A DNA stretch of 64,000 bases from Chondrus crispus. Its lineage: Eukaryota > Rhodophyta > Florideophyceae > Gigartinales > Gigartinaceae. The first letter of the stretch is position 1; each line of letters starts with the position of its first letter. The position numbers were made by a program, and so were the translations under genes. The notes beneath the pieces are model-generated. The model was not told the origin of the DNA. It was given only the letters and a program-made list of their open reading frames with translations, and did no database searches. The DNA lies in contig NW_005178528.1 of the NCBI RefSeq assembly GCF_000350225.1, positions 310,001 through 374,000 of the forward strand, in the 5' to 3' direction. Below, piece after piece: positions 21,797-31,191 of the stretch.

Positions 21797-22996
21797 CTAT
21801 CTACAGTGTCCCACAGTATTACCGAAGCGATCCGTACCATTCTGGGTCGGGGCGAGGTTGTGGGAGAAACGTTGGAGAGGATATGGCGTCCTTCGATTTG
21901 AAGAAGCGGAACAAGGACGGCGGGGGATGCCATACGTGTTCTGACGTTGAAAATGAATACCAGGGATGGAAGGCAAAGGCTGGGTACGGGAAATGTCAAG
22001 CTCATCACGGCGGCGTCCTTCTTTCTGCTTCTGCTCTTGCAGCCAAGCGGCATCAAGGGCAGTATAGAGCTGTTGAAATGTCCAAGGGGGTATGGCAGCC
22101 AAACTTTGTGTTAATACACTCTTAGTCCACTCGACTCCAATCACAGCATCGTGCAGATACTCCGTTTTGTCTTGTTCCGATTGGTGCGTGGGAGGACCTT
22201 GTGGGGTGTACTTTGTGATTGTTTCACGAAGTTCTTCCAATGCTTCTGACACAGGGATTCTTTTCGTCTCCAAAATTCGCGAAGGCCGAGATTTTGGAGG
22301 AGTTTACGAACTCTATTTTGTCGCGTTATGCTATTGAACTCGTTAACCATGAGTAAAGTAGCAGAATTGAAGTCTTAGGCATGTTGGATGGCGTGAGAGC
22401 GATAGTATCTTTTCGCTTCACCATCAAAAACGTTATGGAAGAATCAGAGCATTTGCTCGTCACTTAAGTGGAAATCTTCAGCACAATCGCGATAGTTGTT
22501 GATTGCGTCATGAATATCTTCTCCGATCTTCCAGTGTACCGGTCCTCCTTTTTGAATCTTGACGAAATATTGTGAGCATTCTTGGAGTTCGGGGCCTCAA
22601 CTGTCGGCGGAAACGATTGATGGCTTCCTTTTGTCGACCCGGAGGCGGAACTGGTGAGACCTTGATTGGCGAGGGTACGGTCAGTGTCATCGACATATAG
22701 CATGTTTACCAGACCGTGAGAATACGGTTTGTGGTAGGGTGCGGGGTGTATGACAATCCTTTGACATCAAGGTAATCACAGATAAGCCAATATAGAGCAG
22801 TAGGGCCTCGTAACATTTCCCTTGCGTATAGAACTTCCGGGGGAAGATCGGCACGAAGGTTACTAAAACAAACATTGGGGTCAGGTTGGGGTTCCGCCAT
22901 TACATGCAGAGCTATTGTAGCCTTAACATCGCATGGGATCATGGATCGGAGTTCATAACTTGTTAAAGCATCTCGGATTCCATTTAGAGTAGCCAT
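21797..22996 (-). pseudogene. Copia gag
   Basis: An ATG at 22996 begins MATLNGIRDALTSYELRS, continuing with VKATIALHVMAEP and PPEVLYAREMLRGPTALYWL. A later piece (22273-21797, METKRIPVSEALEELRETI...) contains helical Gag-type sequence. Frame changes separate the parts. No CCHC knuckle is obvious. It lies directly upstream of the protease. Confidence 0.55.
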
Positions 22997-23272
22997 ATTT
23001 AAATTTATTGCAAAATAATAATTAAAATGGATCCGGGCTAAACGCGAATGTTAACCTCGAAAAATGTTCCTGTAGTAGCGTGGCGAGTGTACTACGTGTA
23101 AAAGTGTGGTGTCTTATACCCGTAGTAGTATTTCAGACACGTGTGTACGTTCACTAGGGCGGGACGATTACTCGTATAACAGTACTAACACGTGTGTACG
23201 TGAACAGTGTGTGCGTGTACAATAGTAGTAGGCGTGTATGCATAGTCGATATGAACACGTGGGCGGGTGTGA

Positions 23273-23402
23273 GTGCAGTAACACGTGGTTGCGTGTGCGT
23301 GCAGTTACACGTGGTTGCTTGTGCGCGCAGTTACACGTGGTTGCTTGTGCCCTCAGTTACACGTGGTTGCGTGTGCGCGCAGAAACACGTGGTTCTGTGC
23401 AC
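23273..23402. repeat. 26-bp minisatellite, about five units
   Basis: Unit close to GCAGTTACACGTGGTTGCKTGTGC, directly tandem with no spacers; each copy contains the palindrome CACGTG. Less regular CACGTG/CGTGTGTACG units continue on both sides (23140-23450). Confidence 0.85.
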
Positions 23403-23547
23403 AATGACAACACGTATGTGCGTGGTGGGTAGGCACACGTGGGTCCGTGGTGCACCGAAAAAATTCTTTAGTGACAAGTGTCCCTTTCAAATATTGTAAA
23501 AACTTTAGAAACTTTTAACCATTACAATTTGTCCAAACAATTTCCAA

Positions 23548-23931
23548 TTACTTCTGGATAGTGCGCAGCCTGCGGAGGGCCCTGTGATGGATACTGCCGA
23601 CATAATTCTGGTCTGCGTCGTGTGCGTTAGCAAAGCGCTTGACGCACACCTTCCAGTGTAATTTTTCGCGTGGGTATGCTGCTGCAGAAACTACCGGCTG
23701 ATGTGCTTGACCAGCTTCGTGGACTCGACACTGACGATAACTTGTAAAGGTGCGAGAGAAAGCGCGGAAGAGGTATGGCGTAGGACGGCTGCGTGGGAGG
23801 TTTGCTTTACGTCGTGCGAGCTGAGTAGCCACGCGGTAGATAGTAAGGGCGCGGCCCTCGTCGAGGTCGAAAGATGGCGCAGAAGCGGTAGAACTTTCCT
23901 CGTCCGAAGCTTCTACTGCCTTTATATCCAC
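23548..23931 (-). CDS. Hypothetical small protein (127 aa)
   Basis: It starts with ATG at 23931. The N-terminus is acidic (MDIKAVEASDEESSTASAP), followed by a basic region with Arg-rich stretches (LARRKANLPRSR; RALRRLRT at the end). I do not recognise it. It lies in the long copia leader, so it may be a passenger from another insertion or a chance frame. Confidence 0.25.
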   Translation of the reverse strand: MDIKAVEASDEESSTASAPSFDLDEGRALTIYRVATQLARRKANLPRSRPTPYLFRAFSRTFTSYRQCRVHEAGQAHQPVVSAAAYPREKLHWKVCVKRFANAHDADQNYVGSIHHRALRRLRTIQK

Positions 23932-24500
23932 AAGGCGGGGGCTGTAAAAAGCTTAGAATGCGAGTTACAGCCGTCAAGCTGGATCAGTGGTACGGGCGGA
24001 GTGGTTTCGCCGCGGGGAGGCGTTCGGAGGATGTACGGAATTGGCGGTAGAGAAGCACAGCAGATGCGGACGGACGGACATGGAGCGGCGAGCTTGAGGG
24101 TGTAGACGGAGTACCGCGATACGGCGGTGTCGATGCGGTGACGGTAAAGAGGGCGGCGGCAGCGGCGATGCGGCGTTCCCAAATTATGTCGGGGTGATTG
24201 GTAAGGCGCTTTACCCGCGCCATTAAAAACTGCGCTAATGCGCCAGGCGTACAGTATTTTGTACAGTACGCCCAAATGTATAACGTCCGCTGCAAAACTA
24301 GACAGTATTTATTACAGTGAACGTTAGGGAGAAAGTTAATTGTTGTAAAAACTTTCTTGATTTCCAATTCGACTGAGTGAATAGGGCGGCCTTATTTCGG
24401 ATGCGCAAACGATTTGTTTCGACGGTTGGTTAAGTCGAGCCTTATTTTCGGGGACGGGGCAGGGCCAAACGGGGCGGCGGTCCCGTAAACTTATAAGTTT

Positions 24501-24946
24501 TGGGCGACCTGAAGGGGGCGGTCCGGAGGGGATTTTAGTGAAGGGTAAAATGGTCGTAAATAGGGTTACCTTAAAGGGAGGGGAAAAGCGGCAGGCTATT
24601 GCCTCAGAACCACTACGGAGGTGTGAGCACGGTCAGGAGACGGGGTTGTCGGGTTGATTGTTGCAGGTGATCGAGTGTGCTGAGGTCGAAGACGAGTAGC
24701 GTCTTTGACCTGGCTTTATAGTCCTATTGACTCTACAATAAAAGTAGGCGCACTACCATAAAAGGGAGGTTGCGCCACCCACGAAATGTGTCTAAACGGT
24801 TACACCCTAAAACAGGTAGAATTGTAGGTGGCACGTCCTTAACGGACTCTATCGTTGATAGCTAAATGTAGCCTACATAGTCCATGAATTGATATTGATA
24901 AAAGAGAAATGTGATATCTACTGTAGTTTTGTCAATAAGTCTAACA
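24501..24946 (-). repeat. 5' LTR of the copia element
   Basis: About 446 bp, direct repeat of 17311-17764 with around ten differences; outer end TGTTAGACTTATTGAC on the minus strand. The inner edge (near 24501) is approximate. Confidence 0.8.
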
Positions 24947-24951
24947 GGAAC

Positions 24952-27900
24952 ACCCTAACCCTTGATGGCAAGTTTATTTATGAGTTCATGGTATCTCCCC
25001 TCTGCCCGGGTGCAACCTCTACCGCCCCCGCTATAAGGGGCTTCGACTGGCATGCACCACATGTGTGCCACGTGGATCATAAATCCAATTATAAGGATTA
25101 GATGTATTGTCATCGGCCACGGCAACGATTACAGAGTGGCAGGTGTTGCACAGGTGGGGGCGCGCAAGCGCAATGCGCAGGGTTCCACATGCCACATGCG
25201 AGGCCAGATTGTGAGCTGCAAATATTTCACCGAAGCAAAATTCATCGTAAGTATTACCGTCGCTTGACGTAGTCATGCCTGGGGCCAGCATTTCGTCACA
25301 CGTACTGTATCGACAATCATCGTGAATGCACACAAGCCGAACGACATCTCGCAATGGGAGGATCAATGGTAAAACTGGTTTTAGAGACGTGGGTTCCCAT
25401 GCTTCCATAAGCAATTGTTTCTATGAGTGTATCTTGCTGTACTTCATCACATTTCAAATCAGTTTGTATGCTCTGATTCGTTATGCTTTGTGTATTCATG
25501 TTCTGTTCTCCAACAAAGAACACTAAACACATAAAACGCCCTTAAAATCAGTGTTTGAATTAATTAGAAAGACACACAGAAGTGATTTGACAGTTTGACA
25601 TCGTACAGTACCAGGCAAAATACTTTGTCAGGAAGAAGTTGTAGTATAGTATTCTTCAATTGCCCGACTGAATTCAGTATTCACCTGCATGTCGTTTCGA
25701 TATACTGTACAGACCCTTCGTGACGTAGTTTATAGTCATAAGAGCCACCCCTCTTGGAGTTGCAGGGGCATTTATTGCAAAACAGGTCATAAGGGAAAGA
25801 AAGACCCCTGCGTTTCCTCTTCAGATCTCGACGCCTGTTATGCATGTTTTAGGATCCCGCGTGTTGTAAGCAATTGTATATAATAATAGCAACGTCATCG
25901 GAAAGTTCTATTCAGAATTTCCTTGAGGAGACAGGGATGAGTTGCTCAGCCTCTTCCGGGACCGGATAAGCCATAAATATACGTTGATAACATCGACAGG
26001 GAATCACGTGGCTTTCTCATATTGTATCTGTACCGTTTCCTCCGTACAATGGAATTCATGACCACTTTATATTTGCCTGGACTGTAGGTGTCCGGCAGGT
26101 AATGACACTTACATAGGGCAAACCGTCTATGACAATCGCTTGCTCAGGAACAAGGATACCGAAGAATGCCTGGTTTTTCTGATTGATAGTGTGCAACTAC
26201 ACGAACGACGGGGTTCCGCTCCTTAAGACCATACCCAACGTGATACTACCAGTACTTCTCAATGAACAAAAACGCAGTTTCGTTTTTGGAATTATTTCAC
26301 CCTTTTTGAAGAGCCTGCGAGACGTATGCTTGGTGTAGGATCAGCGAAATTTGTGCTGGCATTGCATGTCCAAACTGGTGGTGTTTAATGGCCAGACCGC
26401 TGTGTGATGGGGAAAACAACAAATTCGATTCACACTGCAAAAGTAGTTTCGACAACTGCTTTTGCAGTGTAAATCGAAAGGTTAGTAAAGTATCCTGTTA
26501 GTACTGTACAGACTTTTCAGCACAAGTGCTGCGACTTAAATTGAATTTTGCTTAGGAACCAGCGTGCGACAACTATGAGCTGAACTCGAGTGTTACATTG
26601 TGGTAAACATCTGATGTAACGTACAAGTAATGTGACGTGTGAGGTTGGATACATGACACTGGCAGGGAAAAGGGTGAAATGGATGAGAAGACTTGTATAG
26701 GTGTTCTTCACCCCGTTTAAGTATCATAATCCCTTCTGTTGCACTCGAGAATTGAAATGGACTGCTTGCCTCGCAGTTATTTTTACCTCACACGAGGCAG
26801 TTTCCAGGTGTTGTCTCATGTGCTGGAAAAATAGCTTCCAGCCGTGTCCCAACTTGGAGCAGACCTGCACACTGATGTGACTCTGCACTTCGGATATATT
26901 TCCACTGCTACAATGCTGCTGTAATGAAACAGAGAATGCTGCTCGTCACCCGGAATAGATTTCGCTTGTCCGTTTTTCTCAATGCACAAACGATAGACTC
27001 CGTGTCTTTTATAAGGACAGTTGAGCCATTCATACTACAGTACAGATCTTTTGGCGCACCTGAATGTTTTTGAGTGGTATCTTCGAGGTTTCTAAGCATG
27101 TGGTCCGACCATTCAAGTCTCAGTCTAGTCAAGCATACATGAGTGGTATTATTGCGGTGATTGTATTCCTGGGCTGTGTCTCTAACGAGGTGTTGCTCCT
27201 GCGATATTTTTCTCTTCCCGTAACAACAACAAGAGTACGAGACAAGAAACTGATAAAATCATTAATCGTATGAGCCTCCTTTCCGTCCGATACAGCAATG
27301 ACAATCGACGACATGGCACCTGGGAATCGAATGGAAATCCTCTATGAGACTCAATCAGAGTTGCTACTGACAATCAGCCTTGGTAAGTGTGGGAGTGTCC
27401 CAAAGAGTGTCCCAATCGATTGCATGGCCCTGTACCCGGACACGACGGCATGCCCTCACCACTACAGTAACCGCACTTTTTCAACTTTCTTTTGCGGTCA
27501 TCATTGACCTGAGATTTTCGCAGTGTCGATAGGCTGCGACCACAACGTGTTGCCCTCAACGATGTCCTTGCACTCTCAAGTATAATAAAATCTCATCTAC
27601 ATGGTGACACGCCACACTCATATCTGGAAGGACGACACACCATATCCTCATTGAAAGCAAAAATCATGAGGCCATATTTGAGAGCGACCCTGTCCAACAT
27701 TCCGCGATGCAGCATCGAAACCTTTAGGTAGGTAGCTTGTGAGTGTGTGTGCGATACGGACTATCCACAATTAGGGGACATCTTTCGCCAGATAACGCAG
27801 ATGGGCAGTTGCCCTAACCTGAAGATGTAATGGTAGAGCGTAACCAGTGCTGATCCTCATACACTTCAGGGTACCGGGACGAAAAGAATGTCGTGTAGTG

Positions 27901-28432
27901 GGAGTTCTATTCCATGTATGCCCAAAGACAACAAGAATAGCGAATTCTTTCAACTTCTATTCAAAAGCCGAATGTCAGTGACGCATCTGTTCTCAATTCT
28001 TTTTTACTGCCTTGAATGAGCCCTGGACAGTACCAAAGATGCTCACGTGGGGCAACAGCTTTTTGCATTGATTCGTAAAAAACTATTTTTGCCTTTTTGA
28101 TCACAGGGTGTGATAGTGCTGAACAGTGCCGTCGCCAGGCTTGTTTTTAAGAGCTGTCCAGTACAAGTTCATTACATCTTGTAGCAGTGCTTTTGAAATG
28201 CCCATTTCATACCCAAGTAAATGCCGAGGGAGCAAAATTTGTTGTACGTACGATTGGCCATACTCACTTCCTCCCTCGCATCGTTTGCATCTTCAAAAAC
28301 TCCCACCAAATCAATCCGATCCATGCAAAATCAGATTGGGATGCAATTCGCAGCTCAAAGTTCGATTCGCTGTCCCCTTTTTCAACAGAACCAGCATGTT
28401 GGTGCGAACGTGAACAACCGCTAGGATTTTTG
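24952..28432. other. Intergenic, no gene identified
   Basis: A/T-richer than the TE regions. Reading frames are short and without motifs. It holds a hairpin at 26424-26478 and several TACTGTA/TACAGTA heptamers. Confidence 0.5.
26424..26478. repeat. 25-bp inverted repeat with 5-base loop
   Basis: Arms TTCGATTCACACTGCAAAAG... (26424-26448) and the matching right arm (26454-26478) differ at two positions, with loop TCGAC. It could be a small foldback element or a short hairpin RNA; there is no evidence of transcription. Confidence 0.7.
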
Positions 28433-28444
28433 TATATATATAAA
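28433..28444 (+). promoter_or_regulatory. TATA box of the zinc-finger gene
   Basis: TATATATATAAA, ending 56 bases before the ATG at 28501. This would place the transcription start about 25-30 bases ahead of the ATG, a very short leader. Confidence 0.6.
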
Positions 28445-28500
28445 CACAGCGGATGGCAGCGAAGTTTCACAGTCGAACACATCGACTTCGTCTCTGAAAA

Positions 28501-28968
28501 ATGGACCTCAACTACCTATTATCTCCCAGTTCAAAGCCAAATGCACTCGCAAGACGAGGAACTAACCGTTCTTCGCAAAACCATTCCACCTCGGCGAGTG
28601 GTTCATCGCATGGGAGAAGGGCAAACCCATCTAAATCTTCGAGCACACACCACCACAACGACAAAAGCAAGAAAGAGAAACCTTCATCGTCGCAGAAATC
28701 CACCGTTGCGACCAGGCCACACGTCTGCCATCAGTGTGATAAGCCATTCTATAAACAAGAACAGCTCAAACGCCACGTTCGTTTGGTTCATGAAAATTGG
28801 CGACCTTTCAAATGCCTCTTCTGTGAAGTTACGTTTGGAACCAAGCAGAATCTCCACGTTCATTTCACCACGAGGAAGCACCGTCATCGATTTGAGAGCC
28901 TGGAAGCATCTAATCCGAAGCTTGCAAAGGAACTGACTTTTAAGCAGTGCCATCTTGAGAAGAGTTGA
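28501..28968 (+). CDS. Small two-finger C2H2 zinc-finger protein (155 aa)
   Basis: It begins MDLNYLLSPSSKPN. Residues 20-68 are a Ser/His/Lys-rich, low-complexity linker of nuclear type. Two C2H2 fingers then follow with the standard short linker region: CHQC-(12)-H-VRLV-H at about residues 75-95, and CLFC-(12)-H-FTTRK-H at about residues 104-126. Such tandem fingers bind DNA, so this is probably a nuclear transcription factor; the target is unknown. The gene is intronless, has a TATA box 56 bases upstream and ends KCHLEKS-like at a TGA. The ATG at 28501 is the first after the TATA box. It lies in the TE-poor island, 1.1 kb from the convergent transporter gene. Confidence 0.8.
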   Translation: MDLNYLLSPSSKPNALARRGTNRSSQNHSTSASGSSHGRRANPSKSSSTHHHNDKSKKEKPSSSQKSTVATRPHVCHQCDKPFYKQEQLKRHVRLVHENWRPFKCLFCEVTFGTKQNLHVHFTTRKHRHRFESLEASNPKLAKELTFKQCHLEKS

Positions 28969-30069
28969 CGAAGTCCAACTGCATCTCTATACTCGTTCAT
29001 GAAGTACATTTAGTGGAGGCGCGCTGGAGAGAGATGTTCTGGCATTCCAAAGCGAAGTGTAGCTGCATACTGTACACGGATAAACTACTCCATATCTCCG
29101 GGCCCAGTGAAAAGTTAATTTGACAACAGTAAACACATCAATCTGTACATCTCAATAGAGAGCTATTGCACGCGCAAAAATTGGCAGCTAAATTTGGTCT
29201 TGTCCTCTTTCCCTTCCCATTTATTCACAACACCGAGCAGGCATACACCGAGCAGGCATGATCGCATTGTCAAACTGGTAACTTTCTGGGTTAGTCGTTG
29301 CAGCAAGACCGATATCCTAAAAGGATTTGCCTCTAAATGTCTATCTGGCGTATCATTCCGCCATGACTCACGCTCAAGAGACAACATCCGACACCTCGTG
29401 TCCAGACTGCATGAGAATTCGACCGGATAGTTGCGTGAGGGTGATATCTCTTCTACGAACTGGGAACATAAGGGAAATAGAGTCCCGGAGGCACAGAGAT
29501 AATGAGAGTTCAGGCCACATGTGATAATCAGGCTAATTATCGATTTCCCATTGATCCTTCATTAAACATATGCAACACAAGAATGATGCCAAATGACGCC
29601 AAACTCTTGCCAAGTGGCTCGTCAGGGGGAGGGCAAATTTCTGGCGATAATTGCAGCAGCGACGGATGCCTTTTGTAACTTTGATATACTGTACTCAAAG
29701 AGACTGATACGCGAATCAAATACTCGGTTCCCTTCAGCATTCAAGGAAGAGTCCATTTTGTTCTCAAACATGTGCCTCCATCTCTTACTGAAGCAGCCCC
29801 CTCGTTTCCATGACGAAGGATTTCCGGATTTGTGCACCAGAACCGACAACATGACTCTGCAGCTTCAAGACAAGATGAAACGGAGAAAACTCACATCCAT
29901 AGTGCGAAGTAGGTAGAGAGCTGTGACTACATGCGTATCTGCATGCATGCATTCGCTGTTTGAGGCAAACCGGTCCATAAAAACGTACTGGAGTTTACAG
30001 GTAATTTCTATCCGGAATAACGTTCTATTGCATATATGATGCAGACCGCGTCAACCGTAATAGCGCTAT
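28969..30069. other. Intergenic between convergent genes
   Basis: It holds both 3' ends. Frames at 29163-29430 and 29593-29916 show no motif. Confidence 0.5.
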
Positions 30070-31191
30070 CTAAATCTCTGTGTCATTGAACTTTTGGGAG
30101 GCAGTCACTTTTCGCGACACTGACACGTTTTCTTCTACCGGACAGTCTTCCGTGGGCAGCAGTAACTCTAAGGTTGGACTGCTTACAATTGGTCTGGGAA
30201 TTCCCAGAGAGCTATTGTGGGACTTGGTGTATACGAAACAAAAGCCCGAAAAAACTGCGAGGAAGACACCGAACCACGCATGCGGGGTGAATTTTGTTCT
30301 GAAGATAGCGGCCCCAAGAAGTACGATTGCAATCTTATTCGTCTGTGCTAAGTACCGGAGGGCATCGCTAGATGCAGCCTCGAAAGCAGAGAGAACTGAT
30401 ACTAGACAGCCAGCACTCAGTGCGAAGGACAGGATCAACGGTAACCGCACGACGGAAGGGAGCAGGGTGATTTCATGCGAAAAAGTGGTAACTTCTTGGT
30501 TTGCAATCGAAAAGAGGAAAGCGATTGGGATAGAGAGCAGATTTGCGACAAAAGCCTTGTCGGTCGCCTTATAGCTCCCTGAACAATATCGCAATGCCAA
30601 AACGTAAAAGATATGAGTAGTGACATTGAAGAGAGACCATGCGTAGCCAAGAAGGGAAGTCTCAGATATGGCACTGGCCGAGTCAAAGGTAAAGACGTTC
30701 GCTAGCAAAGAAAGCGCCATGGCGGCGTAGACACCCGTCGGAATTGAATTCCCGAAAGCGATTCGTTCGACGGTCGTAACACCTAACGGAGCCAGACTCT
30801 TGACAACAGTGAAGGCCGGTAAAGAGATGAACCGCAACGACCTTGCGTTGGAATAGTGATACAGCAGAAAGAGAATAGACGGGACGAGCATGTTGGAGAC
30901 TTGGCTGAGATTTATGGCCGGCTGCTCACGCCGTACGATCGCTACGAGAGAGAAGGCGAAGACGACAACGACACATTGTATGGTGATGATGAGCCAGGGA
31001 AAATCAAAAAGCGGTTGAGAAAAGACTGCTTTGTTCGCAAGCACAAGGGCGACAGATTGCGTGGCCCACCACAGACATGCCAAGATGCCTGCTGTGTCCC
31101 ATGCGATATCGAGATTTCGGAGTGAGGCTTGAAATATGGAGCGGCGCGGGAGTGGAGGCGTGGCAGGAGAATATATTGCGTGGATCTCCAT
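30070..31191 (-). CDS. Nucleotide-sugar transporter-like membrane protein (SLC35/DMT superfamily)
   Basis: About 373 residues from an ATG at 31191 (MEIHAIYSPATPP); the frame extends further up only through a non-ATG codon. Roughly ten hydrophobic segments span the protein, e.g. LIITIQCVVVVFAFSLVAI and PLILSFALSAGCLVSVLSAF. The family signature appears as LALRYCSGSYKATDKAFVAN and, near residue 315, YLAQTNKIAIVLLGAAIF. The Asn-Lys pair there corresponds to the GALNK-type motif of GDP-mannose transporters. It is followed by WFGVFLAVFSGFCFVYTKS, the usual last helix. It would exchange a nucleotide sugar for the nucleoside monophosphate across the Golgi or ER membrane; GDP-mannose is the best guess for substrate. 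It ends in a short soluble Ser/Thr-rich tail. It is uninterrupted by introns. Confidence 0.75.
   Translation of the reverse strand: MEIHAIYSPATPPLPRRSIFQASLRNLDIAWDTAGILACLWWATQSVALVLANKAVFSQPLFDFPWLIITIQCVVVVFAFSLVAIVRREQPAINLSQVSNMLVPSILFLLYHYSNARSLRFISLPAFTVVKSLAPLGVTTVERIAFGNSIPTGVYAAMALSLLANVFTFDSASAISETSLLGYAWSLFNVTTHIFYVLALRYCSGSYKATDKAFVANLLSIPIAFLFSIANQEVTTFSHEITLLPSVVRLPLILSFALSAGCLVSVLSAFEAASSDALRYLAQTNKIAIVLLGAAIFRTKFTPHAWFGVFLAVFSGFCFVYTKSHNSSLGIPRPIVSSPTLELLLPTEDCPVEENVSVSRKVTASQKFNDTEI

Larger units (their letters stand above)
22997..24500. other. Unusually long copia leader between 5' LTR and gag
   Basis: About 1.5 kb. It holds the 26-bp minisatellite, a G/C-rich stretch around 24120-24180 and one possible small gene (23548-23931). 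A copia leader is normally much shorter, so another insertion is likely, but I could not find paired ends or a TSD. Confidence 0.5.
17306..24951 (-). mobile_element. Ty1/copia element (degenerate), with 5-bp TSD
   Basis: The element is bounded by LTRs at 17311-17764 and 24501-24946 and flanked by GGAAC on both sides (17306-17310, 24947-24951). Gene order on the minus strand is gag, protease, integrase, reverse transcriptase, RNase H, which defines the copia superfamily. The LTRs differ at roughly ten positions by eye, so it is older than E1 and younger than G0. Stops and frame changes are scattered through gag and pol. A solo LTR (18930-19758) splits the reverse transcriptase. Confidence 0.85.

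Noticed and set aside
23273..23402. CRISPR-like array
   Set aside because: Units are directly tandem with no unique spacers and the DNA is eukaryotic; it is a minisatellite.
28187..28936. 249-codon frame overlapping the zinc-finger gene
   Set aside because: Different frame from the clear C2H2 fingers; it starts upstream of the TATA box.
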